42,544 nucleotides of DNA from Actinomycetota bacterium. GTDB lineage: Bacteria > Actinomycetota > Rubrobacteria > Rubrobacterales > Rubrobacteraceae. The notes beneath the pieces were generated by a model, which saw nothing but the letters and a program-made list of their open reading frames with translations, did no database searches and had not been told where the DNA came from. A program made the position numbers and the translations under genes. The DNA lies in contig SIRX01000038.1 of the NCBI GenBank assembly GCA_004563715.1, forward strand, positions 1-42,544, given 5' to 3'. Shown here piece by piece: positions 8,350-16,672 of this stretch (position 1 is its first letter; each line of letters opens with the position of its first letter).

Positions 8350-8405
8350 CTCGTTTCCCGGGCGATTGGACGACCAGCGTTTCTCGATCGTGCTTTACTG
8401 GGGGC

Positions 8406-9101
8406 ATGAGGGTAGCCGGGTTGCACGACTTTGATCTCTCTCCCGCCGAGGCGCGGCGTCTGCAGGGGGAGTTGGCCTCCGGGGTGGTGGCGGGGCCGCC
8501 GCTGGACCTCGGTAGCGTGCGGTACGTGGCGGGGGCGGACGTCTCGACGGAAAAAGACGCCGCCTATGCAACGGTGGCGGTGCTCGGCTTTCCCGGGCTC
8601 TCGGTGGTGGAGGTCCAGGGGTTCGAGGCGCCGCTTGCGTTTCCCTACGTGCCGGGGCTGCTTGCTTTCCGAGAGGTGCCCTCGGTAGCCGGAGCGTTGG
8701 CGAAGGTGGAGTCGCCGGTGGACGCCGTGATCTTCGACGCCCAGGGGTTGGCCCACCCGCGGCGCATGGGCCTGGCCTCCCACATGGGTTTGTTTATCGA
8801 CGTGCCGGCGGTGGGGTGTGCCAAGAGCCGGCTGGTCGGCTCCTACGAGGAGCCGGCGCCGGAGAAAGGAAGCGCCACGGACCTTGTACACGGCGGCGAG
8901 GTCGTGGGACGGGTCGTGCGGACTCGGACGAACGTATCGCCCGTGTACGTCTCGGTGGGGAACAGGATAGATCTGGACAGCGCCGTGGACCTCGTCCTGG
9001 CCTGCAGCCCGAAGTATCGCTTGCCGGAGACCACCCGGCAGGCCCACGACGCCGCCAACCGCCTGCGGCGCGGAGAAGAGCCTGGTAAAGCCCTGTTCTG
9101 A
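8406..9101 (+). CDS. nfi: endonuclease V
   Basis: A DNA repair enzyme that cuts the second phosphodiester bond 3' of deoxyinosine (and in many species inosine in RNA). The 231 residues match the usual length. Seen are the first acidic metal ligand in VAGADVS (near residue 43), the wedge motif PYVPGLLAFREVP (about residues 80-92), the metal-binding and substrate region FDAQGLAHPRRMGLASHMG (about 117-135), and the later KSRLVG and SVGNRIDLDSAVDLV blocks. All main Endo V motifs are present, so it should be active. It starts at ATG 8406 with only a weak Shine-Dalgarno sequence. Its 3' end is 12 bases from the convergent coiled-coil gene. Confidence 0.95.
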   Translation: MRVAGLHDFDLSPAEARRLQGELASGVVAGPPLDLGSVRYVAGADVSTEKDAAYATVAVLGFPGLSVVEVQGFEAPLAFPYVPGLLAFREVPSVAGALAKVESPVDAVIFDAQGLAHPRRMGLASHMGLFIDVPAVGCAKSRLVGSYEEPAPEKGSATDLVHGGEVVGRVVRTRTNVSPVYVSVGNRIDLDSAVDLVLACSPKYRLPETTRQAHDAANRLRRGEEPGKALF

Positions 9102-9113
9102 ACGGCCCGGGCT

Positions 9114-9701
9114 TCAGCCTCTTTCGGAAGGCTTGCCGGTTTCCGGCGGTTCTTTATCGGGTGTTCCCCCTGTAGCGTGGCGGGACTCGTACTCCGACAT
9201 CGGCGGGACGGCGGTCTCGTCGAGTTTTGCCTGCTGCCTGTCGAGGGTCTCCGCGACGCCGGCCAGCCACCGCTTGCGTTCCTCCACGCACCGGGCGTAC
9301 TCGTCGAGCACCCGGGAGACGGCTTCCTTCAGTTCGCTGGAGGCCTCTTTCGTGTCGACCTCGACGGACTCCAGCCTGCGGGCAACAGCGTCCCGGTTTT
9401 TCTGGGCGCGAACCAGGTCCCGGGAGTTGCGCTTGCAGTCCCGCTCCAGCTCCCGGGCCTTCTCCTCGTCGCCCTCGGACATGGCGGCGTTCAGCCGACC
9501 CAGCAAGGCCACGCCTTCCATCTGGATCCCGCCGACCCGCTCGTCGGCTTCGGAGAGCGCGGTCCGCGCTTCGTCCCTGGTGCTCAACCTCCGCCGGAAC
9601 TCCTCGTGCAGCGCCTCGCAGCGTCTCTGGTAGTCCGCGAGCTCGCCCTCGATCTCGGAGAGCATCCGCTCTTCGGAAGACTTGCCCCACGAGAACATCA
9701 C
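9114..9701 (-). CDS. coiled-coil hypothetical protein
   Basis: About 195 residues, nearly all predicted helix with charged heptads from residue 10 to 160 (SEIEGELADYQRRCEALHEE, DEARTALSEADERVGGIQ). The last 30 residues are a disordered, Pro/Gly/Glu-rich tail. There is no signal peptide and no membrane segment, so it is probably cytoplasmic. The style recalls PspA- or DivIVA-like coiled-coil proteins but I see no diagnostic motif. It lies directly downstream of the first GNAT gene on the same strand (gap 36 bases), so it could share that transcript. Two adjacent ATGs begin it and no clear ribosome binding site decides between them. Confidence 0.65.
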   Translation of the reverse strand: MMFSWGKSSEERMLSEIEGELADYQRRCEALHEEFRRRLSTRDEARTALSEADERVGGIQMEGVALLGRLNAAMSEGDEEKARELERDCKRNSRDLVRAQKNRDAVARRLESVEVDTKEASSELKEAVSRVLDEYARCVEERKRWLAGVAETLDRQQAKLDETAVPPMSEYESRHATGGTPDKEPPETGKPSERG

Positions 9702-9737
9702 CCGGTGCCCGCCTCGTACAACGAAAGGTTGCCGAGA

Positions 9738-11006
9738 CTAGTCGTCATGGTTGGGCCGCTCGATCCAGTCCGGCAACTCCTGCCGCATCCAGAAGGTCGG
9801 CTCCCCGTCGCCGATGCTGTAGGCCCAGTTGGAGGCGTGGCGGGCCACCGCGTGCAGCCCGGGATCGCCGAACTTTGCCAGCAGCGAGTTGAGCCTCGTA
9901 TTGCGGTAGAAGAAGCCCATCCGCCTGAGGTCGCCCGTCCGGGCCGAGACCGCCGACTCGCGGAACCGGTAACGTACTATCTGGGCCCCTTCCTCCCGGA
10001 AAAAGCGGACCGCCGCCCGCAGCAGCGCCCGTGCCACGTCGCCCCGCTCCGGCAGCGTCGTCAGGTCCAGGATGTAGCCGTCTATGCCGTCGAAGGTGAC
10101 CACCAACACGGTGTAGCCGAGCAACTCACCGTTCTCTCTCACGGCCAGGGTCTTCACCGGGTGCTGGGGAGAGTCGGGGCCGTAGCGCCAGCGCAGAAAC
10201 GCCGCGTCCTTCTCTGGAATACAGGGGACGGCTGCGGCTACCCTCTCGAAGAGGGCGTCGAAGGCGTCGTCGAACTCCTCTACCACCTCGACCTCGAAGC
10301 TGCCCCCGAAAGCCCGCCCGAGGGCTTCGTCCACCCCCTGAAAGCCCGCGTTCAGCAAGCGCTTCGCCGGGGCTGGGAGCGGCAGGCGGGGCCGGGGCGG
10401 CAGGACTTCCGGCTCCTGGCCGTCGCCGGCGGGCGAATCTGTTGTGCCGCCGGTCTGCTGGCCGGGGTACCCCTGGGCGGCGGGCGTGGCGGGGTCCGGG
10501 AGGTTCAGCAGGCGGCGCAGCCGGGCGGGAAGCGGCGGCATCGGTATGCGGGAGGCGCTCAGCACCTTCGCCGCGTAGTGTAGCTGGCCCGCAACTTCGG
10601 CCCCCAGGCGCTCCTCGACCTTGATCGTGGCCGGCACCATGTCGCAGGCGACGCAGTTCTCGCAGGTGCGGAAGAACTTGCGCATCAGCGAGAGGGCGTA
10701 GAAGCCATAGTCCGGGTGGACCATGTAGTCGGTGGGCGTCTGGGCGATCACGCGCCGGCCGTTGATCCGGTAGTACTGGGGGAAGGTCGAGAGAAAGCCG
10801 ACCACCTCGCCCTCCGGCGTGATCGCCGCCCACCGGTAGACCTCGTCGGCGAGGGGGTGCTGCTCGTACCAGCGGTACACCGAGGTGTAGAAGTCGAAGT
10901 CGTGAACCTCGGGGTGGTAGGGGAAGGCGGTGACGCGCAGGCGCCCGATCTCTTTTTCGAGTGAGTAGTCCTCGATCTGCTGTATCGTGGCCTTCTTCTT
11001 TAACAC
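9738..11006 (-). CDS. GNAT-fold acyltransferase, copy 1
   Basis: About 422 residues. I place the start at GTG 11004-11006 because GGAGGT lies four bases upstream; a longer reading would run through the promoter. After an N-terminal strand region (DYSLEKEIGRLRVTAFPYHP), residues 40-125 carry a GNAT acetyl-CoA-binding core, with YMVHPDYGFYALSLMRKFF as motif A. A second half (about residues 225-400) is another GNAT-like domain (AFLRWRYGPDSPQHPVKTL, later YILDLTTLPERGDVARALL). A Pro/Gly-rich linker of about 50 residues separates the halves and is much shorter in the paralog at 16673-17740. The linker prolines and glycines suggest a flexible hinge. Substrate unknown; context suggests envelope modification. 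It has its own promoter (11050-11078). Confidence 0.8.
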   Translation of the reverse strand: MLKKKATIQQIEDYSLEKEIGRLRVTAFPYHPEVHDFDFYTSVYRWYEQHPLADEVYRWAAITPEGEVVGFLSTFPQYYRINGRRVIAQTPTDYMVHPDYGFYALSLMRKFFRTCENCVACDMVPATIKVEERLGAEVAGQLHYAAKVLSASRIPMPPLPARLRRLLNLPDPATPAAQGYPGQQTGGTTDSPAGDGQEPEVLPPRPRLPLPAPAKRLLNAGFQGVDEALGRAFGGSFEVEVVEEFDDAFDALFERVAAAVPCIPEKDAAFLRWRYGPDSPQHPVKTLAVRENGELLGYTVLVVTFDGIDGYILDLTTLPERGDVARALLRAAVRFFREEGAQIVRYRFRESAVSARTGDLRRMGFFYRNTRLNSLLAKFGDPGLHAVARHASNWAYSIGDGEPTFWMRQELPDWIERPNHDD

Positions 11007-11049
11007 CCGCACCTCCGCGCGTACAAAGCTTCTCCGAACTCGGGGGCAG

Positions 11050-11078
11050 AGTGTAAAGGAGAGCCCCGCGAAATCCAA
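11050..11078 (-). promoter_or_regulatory. promoter of GNAT copy 1
   Basis: On the minus strand TTGGAT (11073-11078), 17 bases, then TACACT (11050-11055). The -10 and following bases (TACACTCTG.CC....AGTTCGG) match those of the GNAT copy 2 promoter almost base for base, which supports both calls. Confidence 0.65.
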
Positions 11079-11105
11079 GAACGGCGCGGATCTGCAACGG
11101 AAGAC

Positions 11106-12194
11106 CTAATAGTAGACGTCGCCCTTTACTTTACGGTAGAGCCGGTAGTAGGTGGGCTCCAGCTGGTCCCACGCCGCCGCCCGCGCGGGGGCCACCGGCA
11201 GGTCCAGGCAACCCACGTAGTCCGCCATCTCTCCCCCGAACCCCGCCTTGAACTTGTAGACGCCGTACAGGGGGTGCTCCTCGTTCAGTTCTCCGGGGCC
11301 GGGTACGGCCATCATGTCGTAGCTCGTGACGCCGCGCTCCCGGGCCCACTTCATGATCTCCCACTGCAGCAGGTAACCGGGGTGGAGGCTCCGCTTTTTC
11401 TCCGTGGAGGCGCTCTGGAAGTACCAGCACTTCTCCCCGAAGGTGTAGACCAGCGCCCCGGCCAGCCGCTCTCCCTCGTGCCCGGCGAAGAACAGGTGCG
11501 CCCGGCCCGCGTCGTACATAGCCTGCCAGGCGGCGAACTGGTACTCCCGCGGCCGGTACCAGAACCCCTTGCGAGAGGCGGTGTTCTCGAACATCTCCCA
11601 GAAAACCTCGCGGGCCTCCGGGGAATTATCCTGAACGACCTCCACGCCCTCCCGGGCCGCCCGCCGCACCCCGTAGCGCGTGTCCTTTTTCATGCCCGCC
11701 ATCCGCGCCTCGTCCGGTGGCCTGAGGTCCACGAGCCAGGCGGTCTTGTGGTTTAGGTCCCAGCGGAACTTGCGAAACCCCAGCTCCGCCAGGAGCGCCG
11801 CCGCGGCGTGGCCTTTAGGGACCTCGGGCTCTATCTTGACGGTGTGGGTCTTATGGGCGGCGGCCACGGAGCGCACGCCCTCGAAGAACGCCCGCACCGC
11901 CGCCTCGTCCTCCCAGTTCAGCCACGGACCTTTAGGGCAGAACAGGAGCCTGCCGGGAACCGGGGCGGTGTTGTAGGCGAGCAGCTGTCCCGCGCCCACG
12001 ACCTCGCCGCCCTGCTCCATCACCACGCGCACCGGCTCCCAGCCGAGGCATCGCTTGAGCTCACCCCAGGCGTGGCTCTGGAAGAGGTGACCCCCGCCGG
12101 GGGTCCGGAGGAGCAGGCCGTCCCACTCCGCCGGCGTCGGGTCGCGGACCTCCCGGACCGTGTACGCCGTGGCCGACGTTGCGGGCTGGCTCAC
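11106..12194 (-). CDS. FemAB-family aminoacyl/acyl transferase, copy 1
   Basis: A 362-residue protein of the FemAB/FemX type (two tandem GNAT-like domains), the family that adds amino acids from aminoacyl-tRNA to lipid II side chains or, in other branches, acts in exopolysaccharide/PEP-CTERM clusters. Visible landmarks are LFQSHAWGELKR near the N terminus, the central KKDTRYGVRRAAREGVEV, the conserved LLQWEIMKWARERGVTSYDM and the C-terminal HPLYGVYKFKAGFGGE, the last a hallmark of the family. The start at GTG 12192-12194 has no clear Shine-Dalgarno sequence. It follows the decarboxylase gene by 30 bases on the same strand. About half of the residues appear shared with copy 2 by eye. The donor is unknown. 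Confidence 0.88.
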   Translation of the reverse strand: MSQPATSATAYTVREVRDPTPAEWDGLLLRTPGGGHLFQSHAWGELKRCLGWEPVRVVMEQGGEVVGAGQLLAYNTAPVPGRLLFCPKGPWLNWEDEAAVRAFFEGVRSVAAAHKTHTVKIEPEVPKGHAAAALLAELGFRKFRWDLNHKTAWLVDLRPPDEARMAGMKKDTRYGVRRAAREGVEVVQDNSPEAREVFWEMFENTASRKGFWYRPREYQFAAWQAMYDAGRAHLFFAGHEGERLAGALVYTFGEKCWYFQSASTEKKRSLHPGYLLQWEIMKWARERGVTSYDMMAVPGPGELNEEHPLYGVYKFKAGFGGEMADYVGCLDLPVAPARAAAWDQLEPTYYRLYRKVKGDVYY

Positions 12195-12224
12195 CGTGGG
12201 GTCCGGGCGGGGCTGGGCACGCTG

Positions 12225-13553
12225 CTAGAGCACCGCCTTCTGGCCGTTGAGCACGTCCTCGGGCTTGCCGGGGGGGCGCAGGAGGTGCGGCTCGCCCTGC
12301 CACACGAGCACCTCCGCGGGTTCCGGGTGGCTCAAAAAGCCCCGGTTGCTGGCGGAGAAGCCGTAGGCCCCGCTGTAGAACACCCCGAGGAGGTCGCCGA
12401 CCTCCGGCTCGGCGAGCGGGATGTTGGTGCCGAACATGTCCAGCGGCGTGCAGCAGGGGCCGGCCACCGCCGTACCCTCCTCGGCAGGCTCCGCCCCGGG
12501 CCGGCTCAGGTTCATCAGGGGGTATGCCTTGCGGAAGACCTGGCCCATGTTGCCGGTGGCGGTGAGGTGGTGGTTCATGCCGCCGTCGGTGACGGCGAAG
12601 GTCTTGCCCCGCATCCGCTTCACGTCCACCACGCGGGTGACGTAGAGGCCCGCGTCGGCGACCAGGTAGCGTCCCAGCTCGAAGATAAAGCGGCAGCCCT
12701 CCAAGCGCGCATCCGGGCGGTAGACGGCCTGGAGGTCCCGGAAGCCGGCGCCGAAGCGCTCCAGGTCGAACTCCTCCATCTTCTCGAAGTACGGCACCCC
12801 GAAGCCGCCGCCGAAGTCCACCATCTCCAGAGGACGCCCGGCGTGGTCGGCGGCCTCCAGGGCCACCTCGAAGATGTTGCGGCAGTGCTCCAGCAGGGCG
12901 TCCACGTCGAAGACCTGGGTAGCCGTGTAGATGTGGATGCCCCGCAGGATGAGCTGCGGGTAGTCGAGCACCTTCCGGACGGCCTCGCCCAGGTCCGCTT
13001 GGTCCATGCCGAACTGGCCGACCGTCCCGCCCATCCGCATCTGGGAGCCCATGAGTTGGGCGGCGGGGTTTATGCGCAGCCCGACCCCGACGCTGCTCCC
13101 CTCATCCTCCGCGACGGCGGCGAGGCGCTCGATCTCCCCCAGCGACTCCACGTTGACCGCGAAGATGCCCTCCCGCACGGCCCGCCGCAGCTCGTCTTCG
13201 GTCTTGGCGGGGCCGGCGAAGACGATGTCCTCGGGGGCGATGCCGGCGGTGCGGGCCACCACCAACTCGCCGGAGGAGGCCACCTCGCCGCCCGCGCCGC
13301 TCTGCGAGAGCAGCTGGCAGACGGCGACGCTCGGGTTCGCCTTTACGGAGTAGGAGACCTCGATGCCCTCGCCGAGCGCCTCCCGCACGCGGCGGACCCT
13401 CTCCAGGAGCATCTCGCCGTGGTAGAGGTAGAAGGGCGTCCCGTACAGCTCGACTATCCGGGAGATGGGGACGCCGCCGGGGGAGAACTCCACGCCGCCG
13501 TCCGCGTCGAAGCGCGCCGCCAGGGCGCGGGCCTTATCCTGCTGTGTAAGCAT
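12225..13553 (-). CDS. PLP-dependent decarboxylase, DAP/ornithine fold III type
   Basis: A 442-residue fold-type III decarboxylase related to diaminopimelate decarboxylase (LysA). The PLP lysine is K71 in VSYSVKANP; HIYTATQ, the phosphate-binding glycine loop FGGGFGVPYFEK, and the catalytic cysteine block GPCCTPLDMF are all present. The substrate-specificity region differs from true LysA, and the gene sits with an AMP ligase and an ACP rather than with lysine genes. This matches the branch seen in exosortase-associated clusters and in butirosin synthesis (BtrK), where an amino acid is decarboxylated while bound to a carrier protein. I infer that role here. The start lies within the last codons of the ligase gene (20-base overlap), indicating translational coupling. 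Confidence 0.88.
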   Translation of the reverse strand: MLTQQDKARALAARFDADGGVEFSPGGVPISRIVELYGTPFYLYHGEMLLERVRRVREALGEGIEVSYSVKANPSVAVCQLLSQSGAGGEVASSGELVVARTAGIAPEDIVFAGPAKTEDELRRAVREGIFAVNVESLGEIERLAAVAEDEGSSVGVGLRINPAAQLMGSQMRMGGTVGQFGMDQADLGEAVRKVLDYPQLILRGIHIYTATQVFDVDALLEHCRNIFEVALEAADHAGRPLEMVDFGGGFGVPYFEKMEEFDLERFGAGFRDLQAVYRPDARLEGCRFIFELGRYLVADAGLYVTRVVDVKRMRGKTFAVTDGGMNHHLTATGNMGQVFRKAYPLMNLSRPGAEPAEEGTAVAGPCCTPLDMFGTNIPLAEPEVGDLLGVFYSGAYGFSASNRGFLSHPEPAEVLVWQGEPHLLRPPGKPEDVLNGQKAVL

Positions 13554-15117
13554 TGCTGATCGTCTTCCTGTCTATCTTGCCGGAGCCGGTCTTCGGGAGG
13601 TCGTCCCGCACGAGGATCTCCTTCGGCACCATGTACGGTGGGCCGTTCTTTACGCAGTGCTCGCGAATCTGCTCCGCCGCCTCCTCCCCGCTGCCGTCCT
13701 TGAGCGAGACCGCGGCCACCACCTGCTGGCCGAGGTCCGGGTCGGGGACGCCGAAGGCGCACGCCTCCCGCACGCGGCCCGAGCCTATGATGAGGTCTTC
13801 GATCTCCTCGGGGCTCATGCGGTAGCCCTGGCTTTTGATCATGGCGTCCGCACGCCCGACGAGGTACAGGTATCCCTCCTCGTCCCTGTAGGCTAGGTCG
13901 CCGGAGTAGACGATCTTGCTCTCCGGTAGCTCCGGGGGGGCGAAGGGGTCCGGCCGGTACGCCTTGCGCGTGGCCTCCTCCTTGTCCCAGTAGCCCAGCG
14001 CCACCGTCGGACCCCGGTGCACCAGCTCCCCGACCTCGTTGGGGGCGCACTCCCGGCCGTTCTTGTCCACCACGTAGACCTCGGCGTTGGGGATGGCCTG
14101 GCCGATGCACCACTTCTCGGGGCTCACGCGGTCCAGCTCGTCCGGCGGCAGGTAGGTGGACCGGAACGCCTCGGTGAGGCCGTACATCAGGTAGATCTTC
14201 GTCTCCGGCAACAGCCGCCGCAGCTCTTCGAGGTTCGCGTAGGGGATGCGCCCGCCGGAGTTGGTGATGTAGCGCAGGTGCGCCAGGGGCTGCTCCCGGA
14301 GGCTCTTCGCGCTCCGCAACAGGAGCGTCCACAGCGGCGGCACCCCGGCGAGCCCCGTCGCCTCGTGGCGGCGCAGCCCTTTCAGCAGGTCTCCCGGCAG
14401 CCGGGAGTGCTGGAGGATCAGGGTGGCGCCTACGCGCAGGGAGCTGGTGAGCTGGTTCAGCCCGTAGTCGAAGCTGAACGGCAACGCCGCCAGGATGCGG
14501 TCCTCGGGCGTGTTCTCGACGTAGGTGGAGACGATCTGGGCGCCCACCACCAGGTTGCGCTGCGAGAACGCTACCCCCTTCGGCTGCCCGGTGGACCCGG
14601 AGGTGTAGAGGATGGTCCCCAGGTCTCCCTCCAGTACCGGCTGCTCCAGCCACGAGCCGCCGCCCTGGCCCAGGATCTTGTCCAGGCTCCGCAGGTTCTC
14701 CGCCGCCCCGTTCGCCGGCGGCTCGTCGCCCTTGTAGAAGGCGGTCTCCGCCAGGTCCGGCTCCAGGCTCTCCAGCTTCGCCTTGTCCCCGACGAGCACC
14801 CGCACGTCGCAGTCCTCGGCTATGTACTTCACCTGGGGCGGCTTGAGCAGCGGGTTGATGTTCACGAAGGCGGCGCCGACCTGGGAGGCCGCGAGCATCG
14901 CCACGACCGCCTCCCAGGACTTCTCCATGTAGATGCCGACCCGGCCACCCTTCCCGACCCCGGCGTCGAGCAGCGCGGCGCACAGGGAGCTGCTGGCGCG
15001 CGCCAGGTCCTCGTAGGTGTACTCGGCCTTGCCCTCCACGACGGCGACCTTCTCCGGGGTCCTCTCCGCCGCGTTGCGCAGCAGGTGGTGGAGGGCGAAC
15101 TCCGGATGCGGCGTCAC
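13534..15117 (-). CDS. AMP-forming acyl/aminoacyl-carrier-protein ligase
   Basis: A 527-residue ANL-superfamily adenylate-forming enzyme. It activates a carboxylic acid with ATP and loads it on a thiol, here probably the adjacent ACP. Motifs in order: P-loop-like TILYTSGSTGQPKGV (about residue 170), YLMYGLTEAFRSTYL (A5 region), VYSGDLAYRDEEGYLYLVGR (A7/A8), and KTGSGKIDRK with the catalytic lysine near the C terminus. It resembles the ligases annotated as exosortase A-system associated, and D-alanine activating enzymes. The start GTG 15115-15117 overlaps the ACP stop codon (GTGA), with GGAG upstream, so the two are co-translated. A much longer reading upstream would run through the ACP gene in another frame and is rejected. 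Confidence 0.92.
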   Translation of the reverse strand: MTPHPEFALHHLLRNAAERTPEKVAVVEGKAEYTYEDLARASSSLCAALLDAGVGKGGRVGIYMEKSWEAVVAMLAASQVGAAFVNINPLLKPPQVKYIAEDCDVRVLVGDKAKLESLEPDLAETAFYKGDEPPANGAAENLRSLDKILGQGGGSWLEQPVLEGDLGTILYTSGSTGQPKGVAFSQRNLVVGAQIVSTYVENTPEDRILAALPFSFDYGLNQLTSSLRVGATLILQHSRLPGDLLKGLRRHEATGLAGVPPLWTLLLRSAKSLREQPLAHLRYITNSGGRIPYANLEELRRLLPETKIYLMYGLTEAFRSTYLPPDELDRVSPEKWCIGQAIPNAEVYVVDKNGRECAPNEVGELVHRGPTVALGYWDKEEATRKAYRPDPFAPPELPESKIVYSGDLAYRDEEGYLYLVGRADAMIKSQGYRMSPEEIEDLIIGSGRVREACAFGVPDPDLGQQVVAAVSLKDGSGEEAAEQIREHCVKNGPPYMVPKEILVRDDLPKTGSGKIDRKTISNAYTAG

Positions 15118-15365
15118 GAGGTCTTGCTCTCCACAAGGGAGGCGATGCTCCTCACCGAGCCGAAGTTCTCCTCGTCCAGCTCGTCGTCCTCCACGACGAT
15201 GCCGAACCGGTCCTCCATAAACATGACCAGTTCCACCGTCTGGAGCGAGGTCAGGACGCCGTTCTCGATCAGGGGCTCGTCGTCGGAGATCTCGCGGTTC
15301 CCCGTTACGTTCTCCTGCAGCCACTCCCGGATCGCGGCGGCCGCCGTCTCGGTGTTTACGCTCAT
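15114..15365 (-). CDS. acyl carrier protein
   Basis: An 83-residue acidic carrier protein. The phosphopantetheine serine is S40 in ENGVLTSLQTVELVMFMED; the usual DSL is TSL here, a small departure from the consensus, but the helix II pattern is intact. The start at ATG 15363-15365 has GGGAGG about ten bases upstream; six residues ahead in frame are not needed. Together with the overlapping ligase and decarboxylase it forms an activation/loading/decarboxylation cassette. It could carry an amino acid (as BtrI does in butirosin synthesis) or another acid; the sequence cannot tell which. A 7-base palindrome upstream (15409-15426) may be regulatory. Confidence 0.9.
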   Translation of the reverse strand: MSVNTETAAAAIREWLQENVTGNREISDDEPLIENGVLTSLQTVELVMFMEDRFGIVVEDDELDEENFGSVRSIASLVESKTS

Positions 15366-15408
15366 AAGCTGTCTACCTCCCAAAAAATATCTAAACTTTG
15401 ACTCTAGC

Positions 15409-15426
15409 CGTGTAGGTTACTACACG
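15409..15426. promoter_or_regulatory. palindrome upstream of the ACP operon
   Basis: CGTGTAG-GTTA-CTACACG is a perfect 7-base inverted repeat with a 4-base spacer, 44 bases upstream of the ACP start, in an AT-richer gap between copy 2 of FemAB and the ACP gene. It may be an operator or an RNA hairpin in a read-through transcript. No clear -35/-10 is visible. Confidence 0.45.
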
Positions 15427-15466
15427 CCGCCGGGGGCTATGGTGGCGCGTCCGAGAGATTACCACG

Positions 15467-16576
15467 TTAGTAGTAAACGTCGCCCTTTGTCCTCTGGTGC
15501 AGGCGGAAGTAGGTCGGCTCGACCCGGTCCCACAACCGCGCGAGCCGGGGCTTTACCGGCAGGTCGAGGGTGCCCACGAAGTTGAGCATTTCGCCGCCGA
15601 AGCCCTCCTTGAACTTGTAGACGCCGTAGAGGGGATGGTCCTCGTTCAACTCCTCGGGTTTTGGTATGCCCCACATGTCATAGTAGGTGATGCCGCGGGC
15701 TTTGGCCCACTTCATGATCTCCCACTGCAGCAGGTTGGCGGGCGTGATCTTGCTCTTCTCCCGCGTCGAGACGCCGAGCATGTAGATGGCTTTGCGCCCG
15801 AAGGTGTAGACGAGGGCCGCCGCCGGGCGCGTCCCCTCGTGTTCGGCGAAGAAGAGGTGGCCCCGGCCGGCCGCATGAAGCTCCCTCCACACGGCGGCGT
15901 AGTAGCTGTAGGGCCGGCTCCAGAAGTCCTTGCGCTCCACCATCTCGCCGTGCATGCGCCAGAAGAGGTCCAGCGCCCCCCGAGAGTTGTCCTGCACAAC
16001 CTCCACGCCCTCCCGGGCCGCACGCCGCACCCCGTAACGCGTGCCCTTCTTCATGCCCGCCATCAACTCGTCTTCGGAGCGTCCTAGGTCCACCGCGAGC
16101 GTCGCCTTGTGGTTCACGTTCCACCGGAACCTCTGAAACCCCATCTCCCAGAGCAGCTTCTTCGTTTTCTCATCCTCTTCCGGGACCTCGGGCTCTATCT
16201 TTATGGTGTGGGCTTTGTTGGTGGCGGCTATAGAACGCACGCCCTCGAAGAACGCCCGCACCGCCTCCTCGTCGTCCCAAAGGAGCCACGGTCCCTTGGC
16301 GCAGTACAGCAGGCCACCGGGCACCAGCGGCGTGCTGTAGTAGAGGAACTGCCCCAGCCCCGCCACCGCGCCGTCCTTCTCCATGAGTACGCGCACGGGC
16401 TTCCAGCCGAAACGCCGCTTCAGCTCGCCCCACTCGTGACTCTGGAGGAGGTTGGCCCCACCGGGTGCGTTCTCGGCCCACTCGTTCCACCGCTCTGGAG
16501 ACGCGTCCGGCTTCTCCGCGACCGTGTAGCCCCCGATTACGGGAAAGCCGGTGTTCTGGGCGGCGGAGAAGGACAT
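15467..16576 (-). CDS. FemAB-family aminoacyl/acyl transferase, copy 2
   Basis: A 369-residue paralog of the transferase at 11106-12194. The two share LLQSHEWGELKRRFGWKPVR, IKIEPEVP, MAGMKKGTRYGVRRAAREGV, LLQWEIMKWAKARGITYYDM and the C-terminal HPLYGVYKFKEGFGGE, and both end KGDVYY. The start at ATG 16574-16576 has GAGGTAG upstream; 23 further in-frame residues are unlikely. It lies directly downstream of GNAT copy 2 (gap 96 bases), just as copy 1 and GNAT copy 1 are neighbours, so an ancestral GNAT-FemAB pair seems to have been duplicated around the ACP cassette. The acceptor is presumably an envelope precursor; this is inference from family. Confidence 0.88.
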   Translation of the reverse strand: MSFSAAQNTGFPVIGGYTVAEKPDASPERWNEWAENAPGGANLLQSHEWGELKRRFGWKPVRVLMEKDGAVAGLGQFLYYSTPLVPGGLLYCAKGPWLLWDDEEAVRAFFEGVRSIAATNKAHTIKIEPEVPEEDEKTKKLLWEMGFQRFRWNVNHKATLAVDLGRSEDELMAGMKKGTRYGVRRAAREGVEVVQDNSRGALDLFWRMHGEMVERKDFWSRPYSYYAAVWRELHAAGRGHLFFAEHEGTRPAAALVYTFGRKAIYMLGVSTREKSKITPANLLQWEIMKWAKARGITYYDMWGIPKPEELNEDHPLYGVYKFKEGFGGEMLNFVGTLDLPVKPRLARLWDRVEPTYFRLHQRTKGDVYY

Positions 16577-16672
16577 ATCTACCTCGTTGGCGTACGGCGC
16601 TTTCTGGAACGGAGCTAGTCTAGGAGCCGGAACACACCCCGTCAAGCTCGCCGGGGCGCGGCTGCCGGCGCG

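Larger units (their letters stand above)
7734..8405. other. gene-free stretch of 670 bases
   Basis: No open frame here has convincing coding character; the longer frames are antisense extensions of nfi. The left half is GC-rich and contains a strong hairpin (7804-7849), a 9-base perfect inverted repeat (7899-7924) and the palindrome GTACCGGTAC (7926-7935). From about 8100 to 8280 the base composition becomes distinctly AT-richer than the flanks, as expected of promoter DNA. A terminator-like hairpin closes the region at 8291-8349, 57 bases ahead of nfi. I looked for tRNA, 4.5S RNA, tmRNA and common riboswitch signatures and recognised none. Confidence 0.6.

Noticed and set aside
11808-13559. 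583-residue open frame antisense to the FemAB and decarboxylase genes
   Set aside because: It is the shadow of two well-supported genes and has an odd His/Val/Leu/Gly composition with no domain.
13454-15136. 560-residue minus-strand frame across the ligase
   Set aside because: Frame-shifted shadow, Arg/Gly/Ala-rich, no motif; the ligase frame is complete.
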